40,143 bases of DNA from Cellulosilyticum ruminicola JCM 14822 (GTDB lineage: Bacteria > Bacillota > Clostridia > Lachnospirales > Cellulosilyticaceae): NCBI RefSeq assembly GCF_001311925.1, contig NZ_BBCG01000031.1, positions 1-40,143 of the forward strand. Direction: 5' to 3'. The notes below the pieces were generated by a model. The model ran no database searches, was not told the DNA's origin, and worked only from the letters and a program-made list of their open reading frames with translations. Below are positions 18,182 to 27,413 of the stretch, piece by piece. The first letter of the stretch is position 1, and each line of letters begins with the position of its first letter. The position numbers were made by a program, and so were the translations under genes.

Positions 18182-18475
18182 TTATAATGTGATTTTTGGA
18201 TTCTTTTTAGAAGGTCTGTAAAGTACAATTTTTTTACCGATTACTTGTACAGTAATTGATTTAGTACGTTCACTTAACATACCAGCGATATCTCTTGGAT
18301 CTTCTAAACAGTTTTGAAGTACACTAATTTTAACGATTTCTCTTGCTTCTAAGGCTAAATCGATTGCTTCTGTAACTTCTGGTGTTAAACCATTTTTACC
18401 AATTTGGAAAATTGAATCAATTTTTTGTGCTAAAGATTTTAAATATGATCTTTGTTTACTTGTAATTGTCATCAT
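18182..18475 (-). CDS. yhbY: YhbY/CRM-domain RNA-binding protein
   Basis: A 97-residue single CRM-domain protein linked to 50S subunit assembly. It begins with the family pattern LTSKQRSYLKSLAQKI-like (here ITSKQRSYLKSLAQKID), then FQIGKNGLTPEVTEAID, LEAREIVKISVLQN and ends GKKIVLYRPSKKNPKI. The signature G-x-x-G (GKNG) of the CRM fold is at about residues 23-26. A GGAGCAAG site precedes the start. It lies 30 bp downstream of obgE and a strong terminator follows. Confidence 0.9.
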   Translation of the reverse strand: MMTITSKQRSYLKSLAQKIDSIFQIGKNGLTPEVTEAIDLALEAREIVKISVLQNCLEDPRDIAGMLSERTKSITVQVIGKKIVLYRPSKKNPKITL

Positions 18476-18505
18476 CTTGCTCCTTTCTATGTGCTATATA
18501 TTTTA

Positions 18506-19783
18506 TTATTTATAGTAGTCAAATTCAAGATCGTAAATATTAACTGTATCTCCTTCAGAAATACCAGCATCTTCAAGAGCTTGAATAATACCTTTTTCAC
18601 GTAAGTATTTTTGGAAGAATGCAAATCCTTGTTCTGTATCCATAGCTGTATAACCAAGCATACGTTCAATAGCTGTTCCTTCAACTGTGAAGTAACCTTC
18701 GAAGATTTCTTTAACAGTAAATGGTCCATCTGGCATTTGACTAATTTCTTCAAATTCTGGTTCAAAGATAATGTTTTGTTCTGGTGCTGTGGCAAGAAGT
18801 TCAGCTACGTCTTTTAATAATTCTTGTAAGTTGTCGTTTGCTGCTGCTGAAATTGGAATAACTTTGATACCTTGTGGTTCAAATTCAGCTTTAAGACGCT
18901 CAAGATTTTCTTCGTGACCGCCTACGTCAATTTTATTAGCTGCAATAATTTGTGGTTTATCTTTTAAGATATTTTCATTGTAAAGGTTGATTTCTCTCTG
19001 AATTGTATAAATATCTTCTACAGGATCTCTGCCTTCTGTTCCAGCAGCATCTACAACGTGTAAAAGAACTTTTGTACGTTCTACATGTCTTAAGAAATCA
19101 TGTCCTAAACCAACACCTTCTGCTGCTCCTTCAATAAGCCCTGGAATATCCGCCATAACGAATTGTTTACCATATTGGTTTGTAACAACGCCAAGGTTAG
19201 GAGCAAGTGTTGTGAAATGGTAGTTTGCAATTTTAGGTTGTGCATTTGATACCATTGATAATAATGTAGATTTACCTACGTTTGGATAACCTACTAACCC
19301 TACATCCGCAATCATTTTAAGCTCTAAAGTAATCCAGTATTCTTTAGCTGGTGTTCCTTTTTCTGCGTAACGAGGTGCTTGTCTTGTAGCTGTAGCAAAG
19401 TGTTGGTTCCCGCGCCCCCCACGGCCACCTCTAAAGATAATTTCTCTTTGACCTGTAGCATGTAAATCCGCAATAACGCGTCCTGATTCTGCTTCTCTAA
19501 TAACCGTTCCTTGTGGTACCTTGATCACAAGATCTTCTGCATCTTTACCATGACAACGTTTTTTGCCACCTTCTTCACCATCTTTTGCTTTGTAGTGACG
19601 TTGATGTCTAAATTTCATTAATGTATTTAACCCTGGGTCTACTTCAAAAATAATGTGACCCCCACGGCCACCATCTCCACCGTCTGGTCCTCCGTTAGGT
19701 ACATATTTTTCTCTTCTAAAAGAAACGTGACCATCTCCGCCTTTTCCCGATCTTACAAATATCTTGACTTTATCTACAAACAT
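18506..19783 (-). CDS. obgE: Obg GTPase (ObgE/CgtA)
   Basis: Essential GTPase for 50S assembly and stress control. The 425-residue protein has the glycine-rich Obg fold (about 1-158, with FVRSGKGGDGHVSFRREK and the GGDGGRGGH repeats), the G domain (about 159-330, G1 GYPNVGKST, G3 DIPGLIEGA, G4 NKID, G5 ISA) and a C-terminal OCT domain (about 345-425) typical of Gram-positive Obg. The start has AGGGAGTG. The frame is intact. It sits between rpmA and yhbY. Confidence 0.95.
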   Translation of the reverse strand: MFVDKVKIFVRSGKGGDGHVSFRREKYVPNGGPDGGDGGRGGHIIFEVDPGLNTLMKFRHQRHYKAKDGEEGGKKRCHGKDAEDLVIKVPQGTVIREAESGRVIADLHATGQREIIFRGGRGGRGNQHFATATRQAPRYAEKGTPAKEYWITLELKMIADVGLVGYPNVGKSTLLSMVSNAQPKIANYHFTTLAPNLGVVTNQYGKQFVMADIPGLIEGAAEGVGLGHDFLRHVERTKVLLHVVDAAGTEGRDPVEDIYTIQREINLYNENILKDKPQIIAANKIDVGGHEENLERLKAEFEPQGIKVIPISAAANDNLQELLKDVAELLATAPEQNIIFEPEFEEISQMPDGPFTVKEIFEGYFTVEGTAIERMLGYTAMDTEQGFAFFQKYLREKGIIQALEDAGISEGDTVNIYDLEFDYYK

Positions 19784-19910
19784 TTATTTCACTCCCTTCA
19801 TGATGATAGTTTGTACACTTCCTAAGTATTCCATCATGTTTAAAAAGTATTCTTTAATGAAAGAAAAATCTATATATAAATGTATATATAGATTTTGATA
19901 CAAATATATA

Positions 19911-19945
19911 AAAAGAAGGCTTCAACCCAATCGTTGAAACCTCCT
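19911..19945 (-). terminator. Terminator after rpmA
   Basis: On the minus strand GGAGGTTTCAAC pairs with GTTGAAGCCTTC around a 6-nt loop, with one G-U pair, then T5. It lies about 10 bp after the rpmA stop. A further AT-only palindrome (AATCTATATATA with its inverse near 19868-19897) follows. Confidence 0.75.
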
Positions 19946-19954
19946 TTAAATCAA

Positions 19955-20245
19955 TTATGCTTCTTGTGCAACTGGATATACAGAAACTTGTTTTTTGTCT
20001 CTGCCTTTGCGTTCGAATTTAACTGTACCATCAACTAATGCGAATAAAGTGTCGTCTCCGCCACGTCCTACATTAAGTCCTGGATGAATTTTAGTTCCTC
20101 TTTGACGGTATAAGATATTCCCAGCTTTAACAAATTGTCCATCTGCTCTTTTAGCACCAAGACGTTTTGATTCTGAGTCACGACCGTTTTTAGTAGATCC
20201 TACCCCTTTTTTATGAGCAAAGAACTGAAGGTCTAAACGTAACAT
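19955..20245 (-). CDS. rpmA: 50S ribosomal protein L27 with cleavable N-terminus
   Basis: A 96-residue L27, located near the peptidyl transferase centre. It begins [14 protein letters not shown], the Firmicute-type extension that Prp protease removes after LQFFA in Staphylococcus aureus. The body has [30 protein letters not shown] and [15 protein letters not shown]. The ATG at 20245 is chosen because AGGAGGTGA lies just upstream; an in-frame GTG nine bases earlier is part of that site. Prp is the gene immediately before it. Confidence 0.95.
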   Translation of the reverse strand: MLRLDLQFFAHKKGVGSTKNGRDSESKRLGAKRADGQFVKAGNILYRQRGTKIHPGLNVGRGGDDTLFALVDGTVKFERKGRDKKQVSVYPVAQEA

Positions 20246-20257
20246 ATATTTCACCTC

Positions 20258-20593
20258 CTAGTGTTTTTGGATTTGAATGTATTTTTCTCCGTACATTTCT
20301 CTAACAGTCTCAAGACCGTTAATCATGCTTTTAATTAAAAGCTCAGCGTCCATATTAACTTCCCCTTGCTTACGCCTAGGAAACTCAATATCAATAACAC
20401 CTTGCTCATTATTTACTTGGCGTTCCTGAATCGGTTCACTTGTAAATTTCTCTATTGAGTTGATTGTGTTTATGACAAGCATACTTACTGCTGCACAAAC
20501 TATATCTTCTCCATGTTCTGCATACCCTGCATGTCCATCAAACCTAAGGCGATAAACATGTAAGTCACGCTGATAAATATTCACTTTAATCAT
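20258..20593 (-). CDS. prp: Prp cysteine protease for L27 maturation
   Basis: A 111-residue protein of the YsxB/Prp family, which in Staphylococcus aureus removes the N-terminal extension of L27. The catalytic pair appears as H21 in RFDGHAGYAEHGEDIVC and C33 in DIVCAAVSML. It lies between rplU and rpmA, as in nearly all Firmicutes with the extended L27. The presence of both the protease and the LQFFA site on its substrate next door makes the assignment solid. Confidence 0.92.
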   Translation of the reverse strand: MIKVNIYQRDLHVYRLRFDGHAGYAEHGEDIVCAAVSMLVINTINSIEKFTSEPIQERQVNNEQGVIDIEFPRRKQGEVNMDAELLIKSMINGLETVREMYGEKYIQIQKH

Positions 20594-20602
20594 TGCTAAG
20601 AA

Positions 20603-20914
20603 TTAAGCTTCGATAGCTGTAATTGTAACTTTTGTGAATGGTTGACGATGACCACGTTTTTTGTGGTAACCTTTTTTAGCTTTGTATTTGTAAACGATGA
20701 TTTTTTTAGCTTTACCGTCACCTACAACGTCAGCTTTAACAGTAGCGCCATTAACGAATGGAGCACCAACTGTGAAAGAATCTTCTTTACCAACAGCTAA
20801 AACCTTGTCAAAAACAACTGTTTCGCCAGCTGCAACGTTTAATTTTTCAACTACAACGCTGTCTCCAACTTTTACATTATATTGTTTTCCACCTGTTTCA
20901 ATAATTGCGTACAT
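20603..20914 (-). CDS. rplU: 50S ribosomal protein L21
   Basis: A 103-residue L21, which binds 23S rRNA. It begins [20 protein letters not shown] and ends with the basic [19 protein letters not shown] region typical of the family. AAGGAGGTG lies upstream. It is first in the rplU-prp-rpmA unit with a consensus promoter at 21002-21030 and a structured leader. Confidence 0.95.
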   Translation of the reverse strand: MYAIIETGGKQYNVKVGDSVVVEKLNVAAGETVVFDKVLAVGKEDSFTVGAPFVNGATVKADVVGDGKAKKIIVYKYKAKKGYHKKRGHRQPFTKVTITAIEA

Positions 20915-20997
20915 GTGTACACCTCCTTATTCCGAAAACTCGCCGAATACGGTACTGCCTAGCAGTTTCAAACCTCTTCGTGCGGCTTAACCACGCT
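20915..20997 (-). ncRNA. Probable L21 leader (cis-regulatory RNA)
   Basis: An 80-nt leader between a consensus promoter and rplU. In the transcript, ACUGC and GCAGU form a tight hairpin (about 20955-20970). UAUUC can pair with GGAAUA close to the ribosome binding site. Position and size fit the L21 leader known in Firmicutes, a likely ribosomal-protein autoregulatory element. I could not compare it with the covariance model. Confidence 0.5.
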
Positions 20998-21001
20998 CTT
21001 A

Positions 21002-21030
21002 ATTTTATCATGGGGGTACCAGATTGTCAA
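21002..21030 (-). promoter_or_regulatory. Sigma-A promoter for rplU-prp-rpmA
   Basis: On the minus strand TTGACA (21025-21030), 17-bp spacer, TAAAAT (21002-21007). The -35 is a perfect match. It lies just before the RNase G stop codon at 21034. Confidence 0.85.
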
Positions 21031-21033
21031 CAC

Positions 21034-22460
21034 TTATTTAGAATAAAATTGACATAAAAACTTGTTTTTTGATTTTCTTTCCATTTTTTCAAAAAAAATC
21101 TCAATCGCATAAGCTGCTTCAAGCCTTGATTTTAAGTCATTTTTCTGAATTATTTCTAGTAAATCAGAAGTCGCACTTATTACCATTTGCTTTTGAATTG
21201 TATGGGTGCTGACATGCTTAATTTGCTTTTCCATTAAGAAAAGTTCATATAAAACATGAAAACTAGCATATGGATGACCACATTCTTCACAAATTGTTTG
21301 CAGCTTATGATGTAAACTTGTATATTTCCCTGTACGTGAAAATTGAAGCAAACCGAGTTCTGTTAACGGATAAACTTTTGTGCGATTATCTCCATACATA
21401 TTTAATAGCTTTTTTGCACTTTCATAAACAGCCACTTTATCTTCTTCTTCTTTCATTTCCACTAAATCAATGATAATAATCCCTGCTAGATTTCTTCTTA
21501 AAATCTGCAATATGCTTTCTTTAGTTGCAAGTAAGTTCAAATCAAGTACCGCCTTGCGTGGATTTTTAGTTAAGACTGCTTGGCACTATTTACATCTATG
21601 ATTGTCATAGCTTCTGTGTAGTCAATCATTAGATTACCACCGTTTTTAAGCCATATTTTCCGGCTTGTTAAATGGTCAATTTGTTTTTGAAGGCCATAAT
21701 TGACAAAAATCTCATCTTTTTCATTCACTAAAGTCAGTTTAACCTGCTCTCTTGTCCCATATTCTTGCATTAAACTTTCAATTTCTGTTAAAACTCCTGT
21801 TTGATTACATACTATTTCTATTTCATCTTCATTATTAAGTGTTTCATTAATAATCTGTGTGTATAGTGGCGGCTCTTTATAAAGTATACTGCCTCTTGAA
21901 AGAAAATCTTTTGTAGCCATAAATTGCTTAGCTTTTTCCATTAAAGACTGTGCATCTTTAATAATTTGCTCTATTGTCGCTTCTTCTGCCTGCGTACGTA
22001 CAATAAAGCCATAGGAATCTCCTACGACTTCACTTAAAACTTCTTTTAGCTGCCTTCTTGTATTATTATCTCTAATCTTCTTAGAAACATTAATACCTGT
22101 TTCAAAAGGGAGACACACAAGGAATCTCCCTTTCAAACTAATTTTACCCGTTAATTTATGACCTTTTTCACCTACATTTTGCTTCACGACCTGTACAGGC
22201 AATTTTGCTCCTTGATGCAGTTTGTTATAATATCTCTCTGGAATCTGCTTAATATGCAACAGTCCATTTTTATCACTGCCATAATTGACGAACACAGCTT
22301 TTAAATTTTTAACCACTTGTTCAATTTGTCCAATAACAACTTGATTTTGCATATCTTCTTCTAAATGAGAAGTCACATAAAAGTTAGTCCACTCCCCTTC
22401 TTGAAGTACTGCAATGCGCGTCATCAAAAGTTGCTGCTCAACGAGTATTTGTTTTTTCAT
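21034..22460 (-). CDS. Ribonuclease G/E family protein, one frameshift
   Basis: Endoribonuclease of the Rne/Rng family. The N-terminal piece (to about 21580) has an S1-like RNA-binding region (VVIGQIEQVVKNLKAVFVNY, about 41-60) and the first catalytic-site block AMTIIDVNSAK. The second piece has the second acidic block IIIIDLVEMKEE and a CEEC motif like the metal link of RNase E. Adding one G near 21579 gives IDVNSAKAVLTKNPRKAVLDLN. The repaired length is 475 residues, normal for RNase G-like proteins of Clostridia. It lies 1 bp or less downstream of the TIGR03936-type gene, so the two are probably translated together. Confidence 0.87.
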
Positions 22461-23143
22461 TATTGTTCACGACCAAATGTATCTAATGGAATGAAAGTAT
22501 CACCATCTGCTGTATACATTTCCTTTCTTGTAACTTGTTTTTCTATTTCAGCTACTTCACCTTCTAAAAGCGCCTGTACAAAAAGATCTGGATTTAAGTT
22601 ACTGCTACTTCCTGCTAATACATACATACTAATAAGAATACTATCTGGTTCTTCAGAAACATTACATTCTAAAAGCATTGGTTTAAGATCAAGTGGACGA
22701 ATGCCCGCTTTACCCTTTTTCATCACAATAAGTTCTTCTGCTTGAAGTTTTCTTTCAATAAGCTGTAGTGTAACGCCTTCAGTTTTAGCAATACGTACAT
22801 CATAGTCCGCAGCTTGAACAAGACTCATAAGTGAATCGCTTTTGTCCCCTACTTTAAAAGCATCTTCAATACGAACGCCCTCTACTAAAACAGCATTTAA
22901 ATTATCTTTTACAATAGTAGGGTCAATATCTGTAGCTGTTACAATTTCCATATAATCTCCTGTACTTTGTACACCTACACCAAGAGGAAGGGCAAAATAT
23001 ACGAGTGAGTGTGGGCTAAACCCTTGTGAATAAGCAACTGGTACACTTGCTACCTTTACAGCTCTTTGAAATAAACGCATTGTATCTAAGTGTCCTACAA
23101 ATTTAACTGGACCTGTTTTTCTAAACTTTAATCTAATTCTCAT
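22460..23143 (-). CDS. TIGR03936-type radical-SAM-linked protein (DUF2344)
   Basis: A 227-residue protein of the family that always accompanies the neighbouring radical SAM protein. The N-terminus MRIRLKFRKTGPVKFVGHLD and the block YSQGFSPHSLVYFALPLGVG are characteristic. Function unknown; it has been suggested to take part in tRNA/rRNA modification because the pair lies by RNase G and ribosomal genes. The start at 23143 overlaps the upstream gene by 11 bp and has GGGAA before it, pointing to translational coupling. A longer in-frame start at 23197 lies wholly in the upstream gene. Confidence 0.82.
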   Translation of the reverse strand: MRIRLKFRKTGPVKFVGHLDTMRLFQRAVKVASVPVAYSQGFSPHSLVYFALPLGVGVQSTGDYMEIVTATDIDPTIVKDNLNAVLVEGVRIEDAFKVGDKSDSLMSLVQAADYDVRIAKTEGVTLQLIERKLQAEELIVMKKGKAGIRPLDLKPMLLECNVSEEPDSILISMYVLAGSSSNLNPDLFVQALLEGEVAEIEKQVTRKEMYTADGDTFIPLDTFGREQ

Positions 23144-24980
23144 GACAAATTCCCTTTCCAAATCGAGCTGCCCCACAACCTGTACATTTTTGTGCACAGT
23201 TAGGTGTAGTTGTTACATTCTTAGCTAATTCATTTTCACGAATTAAGAATTTCTTTGTAACGCCAATATCAATGTGATCCCATGGTAATACTTCTTCATA
23301 ACTACGTTCTCTTGCTGCATAGAAGTCGAAGTCTACACCGCTTTCAGCTGAAGCTTCTTTCCATGCATCATAGCTAAAGTGTTCACTCCAACTGTCAAAT
23401 GTACAGCCTTTTTTGTAAGCTGTATAAAGGAGATTCGCAGTGCGACGATCTCCTCTTGCAATAACCGCTTCTAAGACACTTGTTTCAGCATCGTGATGGT
23501 TATATTTGATTTGACGACGTTTAATTGTGTTTTTAAGTAAATTGTGTTTTCTCTTGAAGCTTTCTTCACTATCTTGTGGTGCCCATTGGAATGGTGTAAA
23601 TGGTTTTGGAACAAAACAAGATGTACTAACTACGAGTTGAAGCCCACCTTGTCTTTTTTCTTTAGGTACTTCAAAGTATGTTTCAACAATTTTCTCTGCA
23701 AGATCAGCAATACCTGTTACATCACTATCTTCTTCATTTGGAAGTCCTAACATAAAGTAAAGTTTAACACGGTTCCAACCACCTTCAAAGGCAAGTTTAC
23801 AACCATTTAAAATTTCTTCTTCTGTAATATTTTTATTAATCACGTCACGTTGTTTTTGTGTTCCTGCTTCTGGAGCGAATGTTAAACTACTTTTACGTAC
23901 TTCTTGTACTTTTTGCATTAAATCTACTGAGAACGCATCTACACGAAGTGATGGTAAAGATACGTTAACATATTCACTATTACAAAGATCTAAAAGTTCA
24001 TCTGAGAAGTTTTCTAAGTCTTTGTAATCACTTGTACTTAATGAAGCAAGAGAAATTTCTTCATACCCTGTTGATTTAAGGAGTTTTTTAGCATGTCCAA
24101 TAAGCACCTCTTTGCTTTTTTGTCTTACAGGACGGTAAATCATCCCTGCTTGGCAAAAACGACATCCACGAATACATCCTCTAAACATTTCAAGTGTCAC
24201 ACGATCATGTACGGCGCGAATCCATGGTACAACCTGACAATCTGGATAAAATACATTATCTACATCATCTACGATTACTTTTTTAATGGTTTCAGGTGCA
24301 CTTTCATGAAGACGAATACGTTCTTTGATTGTCCCATCTTCATTGTAAGCCACATCATAGAATTTAGGTACATAAATACCTGGCATATCTAAAATAGAAG
24401 CTAAGAATTCTTCTCTTGTTTTGCCACATTTTTTCCATTCTTTATAACGATCCATAAGTTCATCATACATTACTTCACCTTCACCAATATAGAAAATATC
24501 TACGAATGCTGCTAAAGGTTCTGGATTGTATGCACATGGTCCACCTGCGATAACAAATGGTGCATCTTCTGATCTATCTTTAGAGAAAATCTCAATATTA
24601 CTAAGATTTAACATGTTTAAGATATTTGTATAACTCATTTCATATTGTAAAGTGAACATTACAAAATCAAATTCATTTAATGGACTCTTAGATTCAAGGC
24701 CATAAAGTGGCATGTTTCTCTCACGCATGATTTTTTCCATATCAAGCCATGGTGCAAATACACGTTCACACCAAAGATCTTCACGTCTATTAAAGAAATG
24801 ATATAAAATTTGCATTCCTAAATGACTCATCCCTACTTCATAAACATCTGGGAAGCAAAAGGCAATACGCACCATTTCTTCTGTTACTTCTTTTGTATAG
24901 CTATTAAGCTCGCCACCAATGTAACGGGCTGGCTTATCTACCTTATTTAATATTGAATCTGGTAAATCTACTTTTGTCAT
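23133..24980 (-). CDS. TIGR03960-type radical SAM protein
   Basis: A 615-residue radical SAM enzyme with an N-terminal cobalamin-binding-like region and the SAM cluster motif CIRGCRFC (CX3CX2C) in EMFRGCIRGCRFCQAG, about residues 270-285. SLASLSTSDY and LTFAPEAGTQKQRDVINK are typical radical SAM core segments. The C-terminal tail has a Cys cluster NCAQKCTGCG. The family pairs with TIGR03936 proteins across Clostridia; the reaction is not known. GGAGGAA precedes the start. The frame is intact. Confidence 0.85.
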   Translation of the reverse strand: MTKVDLPDSILNKVDKPARYIGGELNSYTKEVTEEMVRIAFCFPDVYEVGMSHLGMQILYHFFNRREDLWCERVFAPWLDMEKIMRERNMPLYGLESKSPLNEFDFVMFTLQYEMSYTNILNMLNLSNIEIFSKDRSEDAPFVIAGGPCAYNPEPLAAFVDIFYIGEGEVMYDELMDRYKEWKKCGKTREEFLASILDMPGIYVPKFYDVAYNEDGTIKERIRLHESAPETIKKVIVDDVDNVFYPDCQVVPWIRAVHDRVTLEMFRGCIRGCRFCQAGMIYRPVRQKSKEVLIGHAKKLLKSTGYEEISLASLSTSDYKDLENFSDELLDLCNSEYVNVSLPSLRVDAFSVDLMQKVQEVRKSSLTFAPEAGTQKQRDVINKNITEEEILNGCKLAFEGGWNRVKLYFMLGLPNEEDSDVTGIADLAEKIVETYFEVPKEKRQGGLQLVVSTSCFVPKPFTPFQWAPQDSEESFKRKHNLLKNTIKRRQIKYNHHDAETSVLEAVIARGDRRTANLLYTAYKKGCTFDSWSEHFSYDAWKEASAESGVDFDFYAARERSYEEVLPWDHIDIGVTKKFLIRENELAKNVTTTPNCAQKCTGCGAARFGKGICHEN

Positions 24981-25002
24981 TAGTTCCTCCGTACTGTAAC
25001 CC

Positions 25003-25437
25003 CTAAGGAATTACATTTTGATATTCTTGCATTAAATTTTCAGCATAATTCCAAGCAGAGATAATTTCCTGACTGGTAAGATTATGCCGAATTTCTTCAC
25101 GCAAATTAAGTTGCAATCCTTCTGTATTTTTGACATTTTGCATAATTAAAATACCTAATAATATAATTGCACAAAAAAAAGCTTCTACCCACACATAACT
25201 TAACTTTTGTCGGTTAGCATCTTGTGAACCTTGCCTAGAATTCAAATTAGTATTAGGTGTATCTTTGCTAAGTATTTCATGACTTACATCTATCTCCTCA
25301 GTTCCATTTAAAAACTGAGTATTACTTTGTGCATACACCCTATTTGAGTAATTTAGATTCTCTCTATTATAATTCACAAGAGGCATTTCATAGAAGCCTC
25401 TTTCATCTTGCTCATCATATTGTTTAACAAGCCCCAT
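25003..25437 (-). CDS. Small single-pass membrane protein, possible short SpoIVFA-like remnant
   Basis: I do not recognise this 144-residue protein with confidence. Residues 1-80 are hydrophilic and Asn/Gln-rich, one membrane helix lies at about 84-101 (EAFFCAIILLGILIMQN), and about 43 residues follow outside, ending in helical NLTSQEIISAWNYAENLM. The gene sits between mgsA and the TIGR03960 gene, where many Firmicutes carry SpoIVFA (one membrane helix plus a LytM-like domain) and the SpoIVFB protease. The topology fits the front half of SpoIVFA but the peptidase-like domain and any spoIVFB are absent here. A GAGGTGATG site precedes the start. Confidence 0.6.
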   Translation of the reverse strand: MGLVKQYDEQDERGFYEMPLVNYNRENLNYSNRVYAQSNTQFLNGTEEIDVSHEILSKDTPNTNLNSRQGSQDANRQKLSYVWVEAFFCAIILLGILIMQNVKNTEGLQLNLREEIRHNLTSQEIISAWNYAENLMQEYQNVIP

Positions 25438-25515
25438 AACATCACCTCAATTATCATTATGCATAATATATATGGAACAAGTCTTTTATTTATACCTAAA
25501 TTATACTGCCAAAAT

Positions 25516-25542
25516 AAAAAAGACTTTAAAAAAGTCTTTTTT
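25516..25542 (-). terminator. Terminator overlapping the mgsA stop
   Basis: AAAAAAGACTTT and AAAGTCTTTTTT form a 12-bp stem with a 3-nt loop and a T-rich tail on the minus strand. It begins in the mgsA stop codon and separates the radC-to-mgsA cluster from the next gene. Confidence 0.8.
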
Positions 25543-25936
25543 ATCTCATAACCTCTCGCCAACTTAAGTCGCCACGTTCTAAAGCTTTTACTAAAAGCTC
25601 TGCAGTTGCTAAGTTTGTTGCAATAGGTATATTATGAATATCACATAAACGTTCAATACTTCCTAAATCAGGTTCATGAGGTTTTTGTGATACTGGATCT
25701 CTTAAGAAAATAACCATATCAATTTGGTTATGTGCAATTTGTGCACCTAATTGTTGTGCACCACCTAAATGCCCTGCTAAATACTTATAAATGTTTAAAT
25801 TTGTGGCTTCTTCTACAAGTCTTCCTGTAGTACCAGTAGCATATAAAGTATGTTTAGTTAAAATATGTCTATACGCTATTGTAAAATTCTCCATTAATTT
25901 CTTTTTTGCATCGTGTGCAATTAATGCTACATTCAC
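25541..25936 (-). CDS. mgsA: Methylglyoxal synthase
   Basis: Converts dihydroxyacetone phosphate to methylglyoxal and phosphate, a glycolytic bypass. The 131-residue product has NVALIAHDAKKKLM, ATGTTGRLV, GHLGGAQQLGAQIA, the catalytic Asp-containing FLRDP and NLATAE. Start: GTG at 25936, with AAAGGAGGG nine bases upstream; the longer frame overlaps the rodA end. It follows rodA and a terminator follows, so it seems to be last in the shape/division operon, an arrangement also seen in other Clostridia. Confidence 0.92.
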   Translation of the reverse strand: MNVALIAHDAKKKLMENFTIAYRHILTKHTLYATGTTGRLVEEATNLNIYKYLAGHLGGAQQLGAQIAHNQIDMVIFLRDPVSQKPHEPDLGSIERLCDIHNIPIATNLATAELLVKALERGDLSWREVMR

Positions 25937-25950
25937 TTTACAACCCTCCT

Positions 25951-27068
25951 TTAAAACAAAGTATCTTCTCTGCTCATTGCAACATTGAGAACAAGGCCCA
26001 TACCAATCATGTTTGCCCATAAGGCACTACCACCATAACTGATAAATGGAATCGGTACACCTGTGTTCGGTAAAAGGTCTGTTACAACCCCAATATTTAC
26101 AAAAGCTTGGATTGCAATCATACCTATGTAACCAACTACTATAAACTTACCTAAATCATCGGGCGCTCGTCCAGCAATAAACAACCCTCGTCCTATAAAG
26201 AGCAATAATAGCGTAATTAAAACAAGGACACCTATGAACCCAAACTCTTCGCCTATAACCGCCATAATGAAATCATTGTGTGATTCAGGTAAATAATTTA
26301 GTTGACTAATTGAACCATTATATAATCCTTTACCCTTAAGTCCACCTGATCCTATAGCATGCACAGCGCGATCTGTTTGATAACTATCTGACTGACTATC
26401 ACCACCGTTAATCATATTCACAATACGTTTACGTTGATAATCCTCGATAATTTTTTGGTCGGGATTATTTACAATATACACGAAAGCTATTGTTACTAGC
26501 AAGATGCCTACCACCATCGTTGTTGCTATATATTTGAAGTTTAACTTTGTTACAAATAATTGTATCACTAAAATAGCTAAAATTACAAGACTAGTCGATA
26601 AATTTGGCTGTCTATTTACTAAAATAAATGGAACAAACGCCACACCGCCAATTACTAACACTGGCCACAATAAATTGATACGCTTATTATATTTAGCAAT
26701 AAGCTTTGCATTACATAAAATCACTGTAATTTTAGCAAACTCTGAAGGTTGTAACTGAATTGGTCCAATTTTAATCCACCTTGCAGCACCATTTACTTCA
26801 TGTCCAAACAAAATAACTGCTAGTAATAATACAATGGTCACACCATAAATAATCATATACCAGTTACCTATAAAGTGATAATCAAAGGACATAACAATCA
26901 ACATTAATACTAAACCGACTGAGAAATATAAAATCTGCATTTCAACAACTTCTATATTACCAGAATAAGCCGTTGCACTATTAATGGCGACAATCCCTAC
27001 ACCCACTAGTGCAAACATCAGCCTATAAGGCACCAGTCAATTCTTTTAAATATTTCTTTAATCTGCAT
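25951..27068 (-). CDS. rodA: RodA peptidoglycan glycosyltransferase, one frameshift near the start
   Basis: SEDS-family membrane glycosyltransferase of the Rod complex, working with PBP2 in side-wall growth. The main frame has the family blocks GAARWIKIGPIQLQPSEFAK, GSGGLKGKGLYNGSISQLNY, LPESHNDFIMAVIGEEFG and GVVTDLLPNTGVPIPFISYGGSA. The N-terminal codons are in another frame: ATG at 27068 gives MQIKEIFKRIDWCLIG and adding one G near 27022 joins it to LMFALVGVGIVAINSA. The repaired length is 372 residues, normal for RodA. A clear ribosome binding site close to 27068 is lacking (AAGGAAA is about 14 bp away). It follows minE. Confidence 0.9.
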
Positions 27069-27123
27069 TTTAAATTAATATTTTCCTTTCTATCTATTCA
27101 ATAGATATGCTATTTAACCTTTT

Positions 27124-27381
27124 TTAAATTTTTAATAGGAATATTTGCAGATAAATAGGTGCCTTCTTACCATCCTCTTCATATTCCATATTAGAAATCT
27201 GTATATTTAGCTCTTCCGTATCAATATCTACATATTTAGAAATCACGGCCAAAATATCTGTACGCATCATTTCTAATAATTCTGTGGAACAATTCATACG
27301 GTCATGGATTAATACCAGCTTAAGCCTGTCTTTTGCCACTTCGCTTGATTTATTATTCTTTTTTCCAAACAAACTACTCAA
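27124..27381 (-). CDS. minE: Cell division topological factor MinE
   Basis: Displaces MinD/MinC from the membrane at midcell. The 85-residue product has the MinD-binding segment AKDRLKLVLIHDR (about 16-28) and the topological-specificity part ILAVISKYVDIDTEELNIQI. I put the start at TTG 27381 because GGGGAGG lies six bases upstream and the N-terminus MSSLFGKKNNK resembles the family; an in-frame GTG at 27405 is weaker. It follows minD. Confidence 0.88.
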   Translation of the reverse strand: MSSLFGKKNNKSSEVAKDRLKLVLIHDRMNCSTELLEMMRTDILAVISKYVDIDTEELNIQISNMEYEEDGKKAPIYLQIFLLKI

Positions 27382-27413
27382 ATCTAGCCTCCCCACTGCT
27401 TTCACCTTCTTTT

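Noticed and set aside
18487-18795. 102-codon frame overlapping the 3' end of obgE
   Set aside because: Asn/Lys/Leu-rich shadow frame inside a clear obgE domain.
19866-19898. AT-only palindrome upstream of obgE as an operator
   Set aside because: AATCTATATATA repeats arise easily in this composition and it follows the rpmA terminator; no evidence for a regulator.
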